The notes beneath the pieces are model-generated. The model did not search any database and was not told the origin of the DNA. It was given only the letters and a program-made list of their open reading frames with translations. Position numbers and translations under genes: made by a program. Shown one piece after another: positions 25,849 through 36,247 of a DNA stretch of 60,792 bases. This DNA is from a bacterium. Lineage in GTDB: Bacteria > SAR324 > XYD2-FULL-50-16. The stretch's first letter is position 1. Each line of letters opens with the position of its first letter. The DNA lies in assembly GCA_018829445.1 (NCBI GenBank), contig JAHJTV010000032.1:1-60792 (forward strand), given 5' to 3'.

Positions 25849-28800
25849 ATGACTAATTTACGTTATACAAAGTACGGCCTGGAAGGAGAAGGACTTTATC
25901 AGGGGTCAATGGACAAAGATTCTTGTGGAGTGGGTTCTATTTCTAATATTTATGGTGATAGATCTCACAAGATTATTGAAGATGGTATATCTATTTTAAA
26001 AAACCTGGAACATCGGGGAGCTACCGGTTCAGACCCTAAAGCAGGAGATGGCGCGGGAATTCTGACTCAAATGCCGCATGATTTTTTCCTTGAGGTAACC
26101 CGGGATGAGGGATTCGATTTGCCTGACGAGGGAGAGTACGGTGTGGGAATGGTTTTCATGCCAACAGACAATCAATCCATCGAACAATGCACAAAAATAT
26201 TTAACGCTATTATTGAGAATGAACGACAGGAAGTGTTGGGATGGAGACGGGTTCCGACTGATAACACCTGTTTGTCAGAATTTATGTTGGAACTTGAACC
26301 TGCCGTTTTCCAGGTGTTTATCAAACGTACGACTTACTATGTAGATGCATTTGAACGTCGCTTATATGTCATTCGCAGGCAAGTTGAAAAAGCGATCAGC
26401 AGCTCCAATATTAAGGATAAACATTTTTTTTATGTCTGCAGTCTTTCTGCAAGCACAATGATCTACAAGGGAATGTTTCTGGCCAATCAACTGGAACAAT
26501 ACTATCTTGATCTGTCGGACGAACGGTATGAAAGTGCAATTGCTCTGGTCCACCAGCGTTATTCAACCAATACTTATCCAAGCTGGGGATTAGCCCAGCC
26601 ATTTCGTTATATCGCCCATAACGGAGAGATTAACACCCTGCGGGGAAATATCAACTGGACCCGTTCCCGGGAAGCCATTTTTGAATCAGACTATTTTGGA
26701 GCGGATATTAAGAAACTGTTACCGATCATCGTCCCGGATCAAAGTGATTCGGCTACCTTCGATAACTTCTTTGAGCTGCTGGTTTCTGCCGGCAGAAGTC
26801 TGGAACATGCTTTTACGATGATGGTTCCCGAAGCCTGGGAAAACCGTAAGCACATGGATGAAGATCTGAGAGGATTTTACGAATATCATTCATCTCTGAA
26901 TGAACCCTGGGATGGTCCGGCAGCAATTATGTTTACCGATGGAACCAAGGTAGGTGGTGGTCTAGATCGTAACGGGTTACGCCCTGTCCGTTTTGTGGAA
27001 ACCATGGACGGCTATTTTATCATGGCTTCCGAAATTGGTGTGATTGACGTTCCTGTGAACAACGTCAGGGAAAAAGGGAGGCTGGGACCGGGGAGAATTG
27101 TTCTGGTTGACACGGATGAAGGACAGGTCTTCCATAACGATGAAATAAAAGAGCGAATCAGTAAACGAAAGCCATATGCCAACTGGGTAAAGGAAAACGT
27201 AATAAAGCTGGATGATCTGCCTGCTCCACCAACATATACTCAACCTGACTATTATAAGTTACGATTGATGCAGCGTGCTTTTGGTTATACTTATGAAGAG
27301 CTCTATCGAATCGTTAAGCCTATGGCTGTTGACTCCAAGGAACCCACCAGCTCTATGGGGAACGATGAGCCGCTTGCTGTTTTATCGGGGCAGACCAAAT
27401 TGCTCTATAACTATTTTAAACAAAGCTTTGCCCAGGTTACCAATCCTGCCATTGATTCCATTCGTGAAGAGCTGGTCATGTCTATCCGCTCCTGCATCGG
27501 GGGTAGTTATAACATCTTGGATGAGACACCGGGGTTGTGCAGGATGCTGGAGATTCAACACCCAATCCTGACCAACTCTGAACTGGAGCAATTAAGGCAC
27601 AGTGAAGTTGCTGCTTTCCGCTCCAGTACGGTGGATATAGGCTATAAATTTGAAGAGATCTCGATGGAACAGGCACTGGAAAACCTGTGCAAGGAAGTGG
27701 AAGATGCAGTGGATGAGGGGCATCGGGTTATCGTTCTGAGTGATCGTTGCGTTTCAAAGGATATCTCTCCTATTCCCGCATTGCTGGCAGTGGCAGCAGT
27801 GCATCATTACCTGATTCGTCAGCAGAAACGCGGCAAAATCGGTTTGATCGTTGAAAGTGGTGAGGTAAGAGAAGTTCATCATTTCGCTTTACTGATCGGT
27901 TTTGGTGCCGGTGCGATAAACCCCTATCTGGCGTTTGAATCGATTCGCCAGATGGCTATCAGTGAAGAATTACCTATCGCATCCCTGGAAGCGTTTCAGT
28001 GTTACATTAAAGCCGTGAACAAGGGATTGAAAAAAGTGTTCTCCAAAATGGGAATCTCAACCCTGAGCAGCTACCAGGGAGCCCAGATTTTTGAAGCGAT
28101 TGGGTTAAACTCCGATATTATTAACAAGTATTTTACAGGAACCAAATCTGTTATTGAGGGAATTGGCCTGAAGGAGATTGAAGAGGAGATACTGAAACGC
28201 CATCAAAGAGCTTACGCTTATGAAGGGAGGGGATTCCACAAGCTTCTGACGACCGGTAACTATTCCTGGAGATCCCAGGGGGAATATCATGCTTATAATC
28301 CGGATACCATCTCCAAGCTTCAAATGGCGACAAGGAACAACGATTATATGATCTTTAAGCAGTTCTCCGGCATGATCAACAATCTTGATAGTAAATACCA
28401 TACATTGAGAGGATTGCTGGAGTTTAATGCGGATGGAAGAATGCCGATTCCCTTGGAAGAGGTAGAGCCGGTGGAAGCGATCTTCAAACGGTTTGTTTCC
28501 GGTGCCATGTCAATTGGTTCCATCTCAAGAGAGGCTCATGAAACCCTTGCAATAGCCATGAATAGAATCGGGGCCAGAAGCAACTCGGGAGAGGGGGGAG
28601 AAGATCCAACCCGCTTTACGAGAGATGCCAATGGCAATTCGAGGAGAAGCGCTATTAAACAGGTAGCTTCGGGAAGGTTTGGAGTTACCAGCCATTACCT
28701 GGTGAACTGTGACGAAATGCAGATTAAAATCGCCCAGGGTGCGAAACCGGGTGAAGGTGGTCAATTGCCCGGGTTTAAGGTTACCGATTACATTGCCAAA

Positions 28801-30360
28801 ATCCGTCATACAACACCAGGGGTTACCTTAATTTCTCCTCCGCCTCATCATGACATTTACTCCATTGAAGATATTGCACAGCTTATTTTTGATCTGAAGA
28901 ATGCAAATCCAGATGGAGATGTTAATGTTAAACTGGTAGCCCAGACCGGTGTTGGGGTCGTTGCTGCAGGTGTTAGTAAGGCCAGGGCCGATAGTGTTAC
29001 CATTGCAGGACATGATGGCGGCACCGGGGCTTCTCCCGCTTCCTCAATCAAACACGCCGGGGGACCTTGGGAAATCGGACTGGCTGAAACCCAACAGGCG
29101 CTAGTTACCAACTGCCTCAGGGGTAGTATCAGGGTTCAGGTGGACGGCCAGCTGAAAACAGGTCGTGACATTGTTATCGGGGCCATGCTGGGAGCGGATG
29201 AATTTGGTTTTGCCACCTCCTGTCTGGTTGTAATGGGATGTATTATGATGCGCAAATGTCATCTGAATACTTGTCCGTTGGGAGTCGCCACCCAGGATCC
29301 CGAATTAAGGCAGCGGTTTATGGGAAAAGCGGATTATTTGGTGAATTTTTTCACTTTTATGGCCCGGGAAGTACGGGAAATTATGGCAGAGATGGGATTT
29401 CGCAAGTTTGAGGAGATGATCGGTCAGGTTCAGTATTTGAAACCGAAAAAGGATGTGTTCCATTGGAAAGCCAAAGGGTTGGATTTGTCCAGACTGTTGA
29501 TACAGCCGACTTCGAGAGAAAACGTTTACTTCAACATTAGAAAAGCCAATCATCTAATAGCTGATGTGTTGGACAGGGAGTTGATTATTCGATCCAAAGC
29601 TGCATTGGAGGAGAGAAAACAGGTTGAATTTTCACAAACTATTCGTAACCGAAATCGAACCACAGGAACCATGTTGGGAAGTGAGATTTCTCGTCGCTAT
29701 GGTGGTGAAGGTTTGCCCGAAGATACGATTAAGATTAATTTTCATGGAACTGCAGGCCAGAGTTTTGGGGCTTTTGCGCCAAAAGGACTGACATTAAACC
29801 TGTCGGGAGATGCCAATGATTTTACCGGGAAAGGGCTATCCGGCGGTAAGCTAATCGTGGCGCCTCCAAAGGATGCAAAGTGGAACGCTTCCAAGAATAT
29901 GATTGTCGGCAATGTTGTTCTTTACGGTGCGACTTCAGGAGAAGCCTACTTTTCCGGATTGGCAGGAGAACGGTTTGCGATTCGTAACAGTGGTGCCACT
30001 GCCGTTGTTGAGGGAATAGGGGATCATGGGTGTGAGTATATGACAGGAGGAGTTGTTGTTATCCTCGGAGAGACCGGCCAGAATTTCGCAGCTGGGATGA
30101 GTGGAGGAATTGCATTTGTGTATGACAAGCAGAAAAACTTCAAACGGTGCTGTAACCTGGATATGGTCGAGCTGGAACAGGTAGCTATTGAAGAGCAGGC
30201 CAGACAACTATATTCACTGGTTGAAAAGCATTACAAATACACAAATAGCAGAAGGGCGAAAGTCCTGCTTAATAATTGGAAAAATGTGTTGAACGATTTT
30301 GTGATGGTGATGCCGATTGAATACAGACGAATTCTGGCGAAACGCTTCATGCCCGAATAG
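25849..30360 (+). CDS. gltB: Glutamate synthase, large (alpha) subunit
   Basis: The 1503-residue protein is a full-length GOGAT large subunit. A short propeptide precedes Cys26 (MDKDSCGVGS), the N-terminal nucleophile after processing. The glutaminase domain (HQRYSTNTYPSWGLAQPFR), central domain, FMN-binding synthase domain (GEGGEDPTRF, AGHDGGTGASPASSIKHAG) and the 3Fe-4S cysteines CIMMRKCHLNTCPLG follow in order, ending in a beta-helix domain with GXXGXXXG repeats. With GltD it makes two glutamates from glutamine and 2-oxoglutarate using NADPH. No strong ribosome-binding site is visible. Confidence 0.98.
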   Translation: MTNLRYTKYGLEGEGLYQGSMDKDSCGVGSISNIYGDRSHKIIEDGISILKNLEHRGATGSDPKAGDGAGILTQMPHDFFLEVTRDEGFDLPDEGEYGVGMVFMPTDNQSIEQCTKIFNAIIENERQEVLGWRRVPTDNTCLSEFMLELEPAVFQVFIKRTTYYVDAFERRLYVIRRQVEKAISSSNIKDKHFFYVCSLSASTMIYKGMFLANQLEQYYLDLSDERYESAIALVHQRYSTNTYPSWGLAQPFRYIAHNGEINTLRGNINWTRSREAIFESDYFGADIKKLLPIIVPDQSDSATFDNFFELLVSAGRSLEHAFTMMVPEAWENRKHMDEDLRGFYEYHSSLNEPWDGPAAIMFTDGTKVGGGLDRNGLRPVRFVETMDGYFIMASEIGVIDVPVNNVREKGRLGPGRIVLVDTDEGQVFHNDEIKERISKRKPYANWVKENVIKLDDLPAPPTYTQPDYYKLRLMQRAFGYTYEELYRIVKPMAVDSKEPTSSMGNDEPLAVLSGQTKLLYNYFKQSFAQVTNPAIDSIREELVMSIRSCIGGSYNILDETPGLCRMLEIQHPILTNSELEQLRHSEVAAFRSSTVDIGYKFEEISMEQALENLCKEVEDAVDEGHRVIVLSDRCVSKDISPIPALLAVAAVHHYLIRQQKRGKIGLIVESGEVREVHHFALLIGFGAGAINPYLAFESIRQMAISEELPIASLEAFQCYIKAVNKGLKKVFSKMGISTLSSYQGAQIFEAIGLNSDIINKYFTGTKSVIEGIGLKEIEEEILKRHQRAYAYEGRGFHKLLTTGNYSWRSQGEYHAYNPDTISKLQMATRNNDYMIFKQFSGMINNLDSKYHTLRGLLEFNADGRMPIPLEEVEPVEAIFKRFVSGAMSIGSISREAHETLAIAMNRIGARSNSGEGGEDPTRFTRDANGNSRRSAIKQVASGRFGVTSHYLVNCDEMQIKIAQGAKPGEGGQLPGFKVTDYIAKIRHTTPGVTLISPPPHHDIYSIEDIAQLIFDLKNANPDGDVNVKLVAQTGVGVVAAGVSKARADSVTIAGHDGGTGASPASSIKHAGGPWEIGLAETQQALVTNCLRGSIRVQVDGQLKTGRDIVIGAMLGADEFGFATSCLVVMGCIMMRKCHLNTCPLGVATQDPELRQRFMGKADYLVNFFTFMAREVREIMAEMGFRKFEEMIGQVQYLKPKKDVFHWKAKGLDLSRLLIQPTSRENVYFNIRKANHLIADVLDRELIIRSKAALEERKQVEFSQTIRNRNRTTGTMLGSEISRRYGGEGLPEDTIKINFHGTAGQSFGAFAPKGLTLNLSGDANDFTGKGLSGGKLIVAPPKDAKWNASKNMIVGNVVLYGATSGEAYFSGLAGERFAIRNSGATAVVEGIGDHGCEYMTGGVVVILGETGQNFAAGMSGGIAFVYDKQKNFKRCCNLDMVELEQVAIEEQARQLYSLVEKHYKYTNSRRAKVLLNNWKNVLNDFVMVMPIEYRRILAKRFMPE

Positions 30361-30465
30361 AGGATGAACCTGATTGAGGCACTTATGATTTAAACAATAA
30401 TATTTACACCTTAAGGTTTAGAGCAAACCTGATAAAATTAATCAATTTTCACTTAGGTGGTAAAA

Positions 30466-31896
30466 ATGGGAAAAGCAACTGGTTTTTTGGAATATTTGAG
30501 AGAAGATCCAATTAAACAACCCGTAGAGAAAAGAAAAAAACATTTTTTAGAATTTGAGTCACTCCCCAGTTCCCGGAAGTTAAAAACCCAGGCTGCCAGA
30601 TGCATGGATTGTGGTGTGCCATATTGCAACTGGGGTTGCCCCGTGAGCAATCTGATTCCCGAATTCAATGAATATGTATACCAGGATCAGTGGAGAGCGG
30701 CATACGGTGCCTTGCAAGCGACCAATAATTTCCCTGAGTTTACGGGAAGGGTTTGTCCGGCGCTCTGTGAAGCCTCCTGCTGCTCAGGTCTGGTCGAACA
30801 ACCGGTTTCCATCAAGATGCTGGAGAAAGCAATTATTGAAAAGGCGTTTGAGTCAGGCTGGGTAAAACCGCTCAATCCCGCCGAACCATCCGGAGTCAGC
30901 ATTGCCATCATCGGTTCCGGTCCGTCCGGCTTGGCGGCAGCCCAGCAGCTTAACCTGGCAGGACACGAAGTAACCGTTTTTGAAAAAAATGAGGTGATTG
31001 GCGGTCTATTGGCTTTGGGAATTCCCGATTTTAAACTGGAAAAGGGCGTGATTGAGAGAAGGGTTAGATTGTTGGAGGAGGAAGGCATTAAGTTTAAGGT
31101 TAACAGCCATGTTGGATGCGATCTTGCCGTTTCCGACATTATGGATAATTTCGACTATGTCTGCCTTACCGGGGGCGCCGAAAAACCAAGGGATTTGCCG
31201 ATACCGGGCAGGGATCTTCCTGGTATCCATTTTGCGCTTGATTTCCTTTATCAGCAAAACAGAAGAAATCAAAACAGGGATATCAAAGGGGAAGAGATAA
31301 CAGCCAGTGGCAAGGTCGTTGTTGTCATCGGCGGTGGAGATACGGGTTCCGATTGTGTGGGAACTTCCATTCGCCAGGGAGCTAAATCCGTTACTCAAAT
31401 CGAGATCCTTCCCGAGTTTCCGAAAGATCGACCTGCAAACAATCCCTGGCCGCAGTGGCCACAAATTATGCGAACATCTTCCTCCCAAGAAGAGGGATGT
31501 GTCAGGGACTTTGCTGTCTTGAGCAAAGCGTTTGTCGGACAGGGTAAGGTGGAAAAAATAAACTGCGTCAGGGTGGAATGGTCTGATCCCGATGAAAATG
31601 GCAGACGGGACATGCGTGAAATCAAAGGTAGTGATTTTGTGCTTAAAGCCGATCTTGTGTTGCTCTGTATGGGGTTTCTTCACCCGGTTCATGAAGGGAT
31701 GCTAAAAGATTTTGGCGTGAAACATGATGCCAGGGGTAACGTTGCAACCGATAATTACCGGACTTCGGTAAAAAACATCTTCGCAGCCGGAGATATGGCA
31801 ACCGGACAATCCCTCGTGGTAAGAGCGATTAACAGCGGGAGGGAAATGGCAAAGGCGCTGGATACGGCTATTAAAGGTTATACCCATCTCTCCTGA
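30466..31896 (+). CDS. gltD: Glutamate synthase, small (beta) subunit
   Basis: The 476-residue protein has N-terminal cysteine sets for 4Fe-4S clusters (RCMDCGVPYCNWGCP and GRVCPALCEASCC), an FAD site (IIGSGPSGLAAAQQLN), an NADPH site (VVIGGGDTGSDCVG) and the C-terminal FAD contact AAGDMATGQSLVVRAI. It feeds electrons from NADPH to GltB. The ATG at 30466 follows AGGTGG at a suitable distance; an in-frame GTG nine bases earlier overlaps that site. It lies 105 bp after gltB on the same strand. Confidence 0.97.
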   Translation: MGKATGFLEYLREDPIKQPVEKRKKHFLEFESLPSSRKLKTQAARCMDCGVPYCNWGCPVSNLIPEFNEYVYQDQWRAAYGALQATNNFPEFTGRVCPALCEASCCSGLVEQPVSIKMLEKAIIEKAFESGWVKPLNPAEPSGVSIAIIGSGPSGLAAAQQLNLAGHEVTVFEKNEVIGGLLALGIPDFKLEKGVIERRVRLLEEEGIKFKVNSHVGCDLAVSDIMDNFDYVCLTGGAEKPRDLPIPGRDLPGIHFALDFLYQQNRRNQNRDIKGEEITASGKVVVVIGGGDTGSDCVGTSIRQGAKSVTQIEILPEFPKDRPANNPWPQWPQIMRTSSSQEEGCVRDFAVLSKAFVGQGKVEKINCVRVEWSDPDENGRRDMREIKGSDFVLKADLVLLCMGFLHPVHEGMLKDFGVKHDARGNVATDNYRTSVKNIFAAGDMATGQSLVVRAINSGREMAKALDTAIKGYTHLS

Positions 31897-32026
31897 TTTC
31901 AGTTCCATATTTGATATGGTCTCCTGTGAGGCTCAGGGGTGGATTGTGTTTGCAGATAACAATTGCTACTATAAACGATCATTTGTTTGAAACAGACAAT
32001 TATTCCTGAATTCTCAAAGGAGCACC

Positions 32027-33010
32027 ATGAAGATCTCTATTCCTATTCGACCTCGACGTAATCGGGTTTCAGAAAGTGTACGCGACATGGTTAGAGAACA
32101 CTCTCTGAAATCTTCCGACCTGATTATGCCTCTTTTTGTTATAGACGGTCAAAATCAACGCCAACCAGTTGAATCCATGCCGGGAATTGACAGACTATCC
32201 ACCGATTTAATCGTGGAAAAATGCAGAAAACTGTTTGATCTTTCCGTTCCCGCAGTTGTTCTGTTTCCTGCACTTGAAGAATCCTGCAAAGACCCTCTTG
32301 CCAGTGAATCATATAATGAAAAAGGGTTATATCATCGAACTCTAAGAGCCATTAAGGAAGCGGTACCCGGATTAACGGTGATAACGGATGTTGCAATGGA
32401 TCCCTACAGTTCAGACGGACACGATGGTGTTGTTAGTGAACAGGGTAAGATTGTTAATGATCAGACCTTACCTATCCTGGCCAAAATGGCTGTTTCCCAG
32501 GCAAAGTGCGGTGCTGATATTATTGCGCCCTCCGATATGATGGATGGTCGTGTGGGAATTATCAGGGAAGCCTTGGACGAAGAGGGTTTTACCGATGTCG
32601 GTATTCTGGCATACAGCGCGAAATACGCTTCCGCATACTATGGTCCCTTTCGTGATGCGTTGGATAGCGCACCCAAACATGGAGACAAGAAGACCTACCA
32701 GATGGATCCGGCCAATGTGAGGGAAGCAATCAGAGAGGTTACCCTGGACATTGAAGAGGGCGCAGATATGGTCATGGTAAAACCTGGATTACCCTATCTT
32801 GATGTAATCAGGGCTGTCAGTGAAATTTCGGAGGTCCCGGTGGCTGTTTATAATGTTTCTGGAGAGTACGCCATGATTAAAGCAGCCGGCTTGAAGGGTT
32901 GGATCGACTATCAACAGGTAGTGATGGAGACCATGATCGGGTTCAAACGTGCCGGTGCAGATCTTATCTTAACCTATCATGCTGAAGAAGTTGCCGGGTG
33001 GCTGAAATAG
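32027..33010 (+). CDS. hemB: Delta-aminolevulinic acid dehydratase (porphobilinogen synthase)
   Basis: The 327-residue protein carries both active-site lysines: Lys199 in AYSAKYASA and Lys252 in MVKPG. The metal region reads DVAMDPYSSDGHDG, the aspartate-rich form of Mg-dependent enzymes, not the cysteine-rich zinc form. AAGGAG lies just before the ATG. It condenses two 5-aminolevulinate molecules to porphobilinogen for haem, sirohaem and corrinoid synthesis. It is monocistronic here, divergent in theme from gltD. Confidence 0.97.
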   Translation: MKISIPIRPRRNRVSESVRDMVREHSLKSSDLIMPLFVIDGQNQRQPVESMPGIDRLSTDLIVEKCRKLFDLSVPAVVLFPALEESCKDPLASESYNEKGLYHRTLRAIKEAVPGLTVITDVAMDPYSSDGHDGVVSEQGKIVNDQTLPILAKMAVSQAKCGADIIAPSDMMDGRVGIIREALDEEGFTDVGILAYSAKYASAYYGPFRDALDSAPKHGDKKTYQMDPANVREAIREVTLDIEEGADMVMVKPGLPYLDVIRAVSEISEVPVAVYNVSGEYAMIKAAGLKGWIDYQQVVMETMIGFKRAGADLILTYHAEEVAGWLK

Positions 33011-33060
33011 GAATCGGCAAACCCATCGAAAGTGACGGGGCCTTGAATGGTTATGATCAG

Positions 33061-33489
33061 TTATTTGGCATGGTCAACCAGGGCCCGTCGGTATTTCTCC
33101 GCTTTTAACATCTGTTCTCCCCATTGAAGTGTTTTTTTATAATACTCGTCGGAAAAACCAAACCAGCCAGAAACCGTTTTGATGAAGTTAACCTCTGACT
33201 TGATCAACTTCCCGTCCGAGACGATGATCCAGATGAGTTCGGTAAATATAATGGCCAATAAACGTCTGCTTATGCCTTTGGGGATCTTTGCCAGTCCGGG
33301 ATGGATCTTTTCGGTTTTTAAGTATTTATTTATTGCCGCTTTCTGTTTAGCATCGAGAAAATGGAGTGCCTTTATCAGAAATTCGATTTCCGAGGGATCG
33401 ACTGCCCCATCAGCCTTAGTTGCTGAAGCAACGAGGTATCCATACCAGAGGCGTTGTTCCTCGTTAAACTCATTGATGGGTACATTCAT
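33061..33489 (-). CDS. TerB-like helical protein
   Basis: The 142-residue, all-helical protein has the TerB-like signature twice: a KADGAVDPSEIEFL helix-loop-helix and a VSDGKLIKSEVNFI segment (acidic, possibly metal-binding, D-G-x-x-x-x-E). TerB-like domains occur in tellurite-resistance and membrane-stress systems. No partner gene is next to it: it is convergent with hemB. No membrane segment or signal is seen, so it is cytoplasmic. Function unknown. Confidence 0.65.
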   Translation of the reverse strand: MNVPINEFNEEQRLWYGYLVASATKADGAVDPSEIEFLIKALHFLDAKQKAAINKYLKTEKIHPGLAKIPKGISRRLLAIIFTELIWIIVSDGKLIKSEVNFIKTVSGWFGFSDEYYKKTLQWGEQMLKAEKYRRALVDHAK

Positions 33490-33818
33490 TTTTTTCCCGG
33501 AATAGTGTTAATCTTTTTTGATTTCTTGAAAACAGTCGATAAGTTTCCTCTTACCCGAATTTTAAGAAAATGAAAACGGAGAAAAATTGAGTTTTTTTAA
33601 AAAAATTGAAGTAAATGCTTGAAATAGTCAAATTGTGTTGTTTAGAATTTCCCTATCATTAAAAAGTCCAACATTTCACTTTTTTTTTTAATGTGATTCA
33701 GTTAGCTTAGAATCGAAATAGTAGCCTTTGGTATACATTTTCCATTAGTTGAAAGCTTGGATTGTTAATATCGATAAATAAGTTTCTCCAGTTAAAGATT
33801 CTTTTACAAGGACGATAC
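33490..33818. other. Gene-free AT-rich stretch upstream of gcvH
   Basis: The region has long A and T runs and no credible gene. I looked for a glycine riboswitch in front of gcvH and did not find its conserved core. A small reading frame follows at 33819. Confidence 0.5.
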
Positions 33819-33899
33819 ATGGCTTTCATGAATCGAAGAGTTTTTGTTCATAAAGAATCCAACCATAATTCAGATGAGGAAGTCTGGAAATATTTTTAA
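33819..33899 (+). CDS. Possible 26-residue small protein before gcvH
   Basis: AAGGA at 33808-33812 stands 6 bases before an ATG that opens a 26-codon frame (MAFMNRRVFVHKE at the start, EEVWKYF at the end). It stops 34 bp before gcvH, on the same strand. The good ribosome-binding site and the position are the only support; it could be a leader peptide or chance. Confidence 0.3.
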   Translation: MAFMNRRVFVHKESNHNSDEEVWKYF

Positions 33900-33933
33900 A
33901 ACCGCATAAAGCCTTAATACTATGTGAGGAAAT

Positions 33934-34329
33934 ATGGAAGTCAGGGATAATTTAAAATACACCGAAGACCATGAGTGGATCAGCATTAACAATGATATAG
34001 TAACACTTGGAATCACTGATTATGCTCAGGATAGTCTTAGTGATATTGTTTATGTTGAATTACCCGAAGTAGGTACAATTGTTGAGTCTGGAGAAACCGT
34101 AGGCAGTATAGAATCCGTAAAAGCGGTTGCCGAACTGTATTCTCCCGTGTCAGGTGAGGTTGTCGATGTTAACAAGGATTTGGCTGATCAGCCGGATTTA
34201 ATTAATACCGATCCATATGATGATGGATGGATGATAAAAATCCAGGTCGACTTGGTCGAGCTTTCAAGCGCCATCTTAATGGATAAAGAGGAGTACGAAG
34301 AGTATATCGGAAAATTGAAAGGGAAGTAG
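33934..34329 (+). CDS. gcvH: Glycine cleavage system H protein
   Basis: The 131-residue protein is of standard size with the lipoylation site GSIESVKAVAELYSPVSG (Lys63) and the N-terminal YTEDHEWI of GcvH. It shuttles the aminomethyl group between the P, T and L proteins. No gcvT, gcvP or lpd is in the window, so it is an orphan here. Such orphans either serve genes elsewhere or act as lipoyl relay proteins. Confidence 0.96.
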   Translation: MEVRDNLKYTEDHEWISINNDIVTLGITDYAQDSLSDIVYVELPEVGTIVESGETVGSIESVKAVAELYSPVSGEVVDVNKDLADQPDLINTDPYDDGWMIKIQVDLVELSSAILMDKEEYEEYIGKLKGK

Positions 34330-34426
34330 TGTTTCCATATTTTTGGTAAAACGCGGCTGGTGTATTCCGTAAGTGACCATTCTGATTAGCGGAATACGTT
34401 TAATCAGTTGCCCACAATGGAAAAAG

Positions 34427-35302
34427 ATGATTATAGACAGCCACTACCACTATGAGTCGCGTTTGCAGCCGGTTGATAACCTTATTCAAAAGATGGATCA
34501 AAATGGGATCGAAAAAACCGTTTTGATTGCAACTCTCTGTGATCTCCTGCCTGAAACCGGGGAACTGCTGTTAAAATTACTCCGCTTTTTTCTTTGGAAC
34601 AAACCTTTACGCAGTCTTGCCCGGAAACTGTCAGCCAATTTCACTGAAACCGGAGACTTGATCCTGCCCAAGAAGACGGTGGAGATATACCGACACCCCG
34701 ATAATGAATCGGTTGCAAGACTGATTAAGGAATATCCGGATCGGTTTTTAGGTTGGATTTTTTTAAACCCTGCGGATAGTGAAGATTTTCTGGAGGAGTA
34801 TGAAAAATGGAAAGATGAACCCGGGTTTATCGGAGTCAAAGTCCATCCATTCTGGCACCGCTATCCGCCAGTCAAATTGCTGCCTGTTGCTGAGATGCTT
34901 GCGGCATCGGATAAACCTTTGCTGGCGCATGTTGGATTCGGGACCCATGGTGATTTTATGCCGCTTGTCAATATCTTTCCCAAGTTAAAACTGATTCTTG
35001 CTCATACTGGATTTCCAGGATACCGGGACACCTGGAAACAGATCAAAAACCATCCCAACATTTTTGTGGACACTTCAGCCGATGCGTATGTCAGCGAACG
35101 TTTTACCAGGGATGCCGTTGATTATCTCGGAAGAGAGCGTGTTTTGTTCGGCACGGATGGTCCTTATGGCCATCGATTAGCAGCAGATCGGATGTTCGAT
35201 AATGGTTACCTGAAAAGGCGTATTGAGAGTCTTTTTGCTGACAAGTTAACCCGGGAGCGAATTCTGGGAGAGAATTTCAGAGAACTGGCCGGAATCCAGT
35301 AG
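34427..35302 (+). CDS. Amidohydrolase-family protein (Amidohydro_2-like)
   Basis: The 291-residue protein begins MIIDSHYHYE, the metal-binding H-x-H of the TIM-barrel amidohydrolases, and keeps VKVHPFW, LLAHVGFG, LILAHTGFPG and LFGTDGPYG (final Asp). These are the metal ligands and catalytic residues of the ACMS-decarboxylase-like group. A longer frame from 34373 adds a tail with no homology-like text. It could hydrolyse or decarboxylate a small metabolite. It follows gcvH by about 100 bp, with no evident pathway link. Confidence 0.8.
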   Translation: MIIDSHYHYESRLQPVDNLIQKMDQNGIEKTVLIATLCDLLPETGELLLKLLRFFLWNKPLRSLARKLSANFTETGDLILPKKTVEIYRHPDNESVARLIKEYPDRFLGWIFLNPADSEDFLEEYEKWKDEPGFIGVKVHPFWHRYPPVKLLPVAEMLAASDKPLLAHVGFGTHGDFMPLVNIFPKLKLILAHTGFPGYRDTWKQIKNHPNIFVDTSADAYVSERFTRDAVDYLGRERVLFGTDGPYGHRLAADRMFDNGYLKRRIESLFADKLTRERILGENFRELAGIQ

Positions 35303-35386
35303 TGCTTTCTTTTCGTTCCCCCTTTCAACAGATTTTACCATAAAATTGTGCTCGCGGTTTTTACATAATCGTTGCACCTGTTTCGA

Positions 35387-36244
35387 TTATTTGATGACGT
35401 CGATTTGTTTAAAATAGGCGTCGTTGTACTTGAGCATATCTTTCAGAAATTCCGGAAAGTCCAACGCAAACTTGTTCTGCAAAATCCGGGATCTTTTCTT
35501 GAGGGTCATTAATGAATAGGTGGAATCGGCGGGGAATAGTCCAAATCCTATCCTGTTAGTGCGGTCTTCCACCGGGATTTCCAGTAAGTGACTGGAAAAA
35601 GCGGCGTTTAACCGTTTCCTGATTTTTTTACAAATATCCTTTGGTTCACTCCAAAAATTAATGCAGAAAACACCGTTCGGATTGAGCAAGGATTGGCAGT
35701 TTTTAAAAAACAGTTCGTTAACAACTGCATCCGCAATTCCGTTGTGCTCAAATGCATCCACAAAAATCATATCATAGCGCTGGAAACGGTTGTTCATGAC
35801 AAATTCATATGCATCCTCAACAATCACTTTAAGACGGTCATCATTGGGCAGCAGGAAATACTCCCCTGCGATGTCGACCACGCTTTTTCTAAGTTCTACC
35901 GTGTCGATCCGACAGTCTTCAACATTGTGCAGCAAAAAACGCGGAATAGAACCGCCGCCCAGCCCAATGTTGAGGAACCTGGTCGCTTTGGGGTTCATTA
36001 GAAATCCGGCCATCATTGATCGTGTATAGGAAAGCACCAGAAATTCCGGTCGTTTAGGATCAAAACAGCTTTGTTTTTCAATGGAATCAAAGTGTAATGA
36101 CCTGGTCAGACCATCATCCAAAACCTGAATTGTACCATACTGGTCACTGCTCTGGTGGATGATATTGTCGAGGAACTTCTCTTTGAAGATGCGGTTGAGC
36201 TTTTTCCTTTTTTTGATCATTCGGTTATCTTGAATAAGATCCAT
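35387..36244 (-). CDS. Spermidine synthase-like methyltransferase-fold protein
   Basis: The 285-residue protein has the Rossmann core of spermidine synthases: FLNIGLGGGSIPRFLL, DTVELRKSVVDIA, VIVEDAYEFV and YDMIFVDAFEHNGI. The equivalents of the catalytic Asp and Tyr residues are not certain, so it may not make polyamines; many bacterial relatives are of unknown function. It starts 3 bp after the end of a membrane mannosyltransferase gene on the same strand, so the two are translationally coupled and may act in the same surface-glycan or lipid pathway. Confidence 0.75.
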   Translation of the reverse strand: MDLIQDNRMIKKRKKLNRIFKEKFLDNIIHQSSDQYGTIQVLDDGLTRSLHFDSIEKQSCFDPKRPEFLVLSYTRSMMAGFLMNPKATRFLNIGLGGGSIPRFLLHNVEDCRIDTVELRKSVVDIAGEYFLLPNDDRLKVIVEDAYEFVMNNRFQRYDMIFVDAFEHNGIADAVVNELFFKNCQSLLNPNGVFCINFWSEPKDICKKIRKRLNAAFSSHLLEIPVEDRTNRIGFGLFPADSTYSLMTLKKRSRILQNKFALDFPEFLKDMLKYNDAYFKQIDVIK

Positions 36245-36247
36245 GTT

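Noticed and set aside
33490..33933. Glycine riboswitch before gcvH
   Set aside because: The conserved core was not found.
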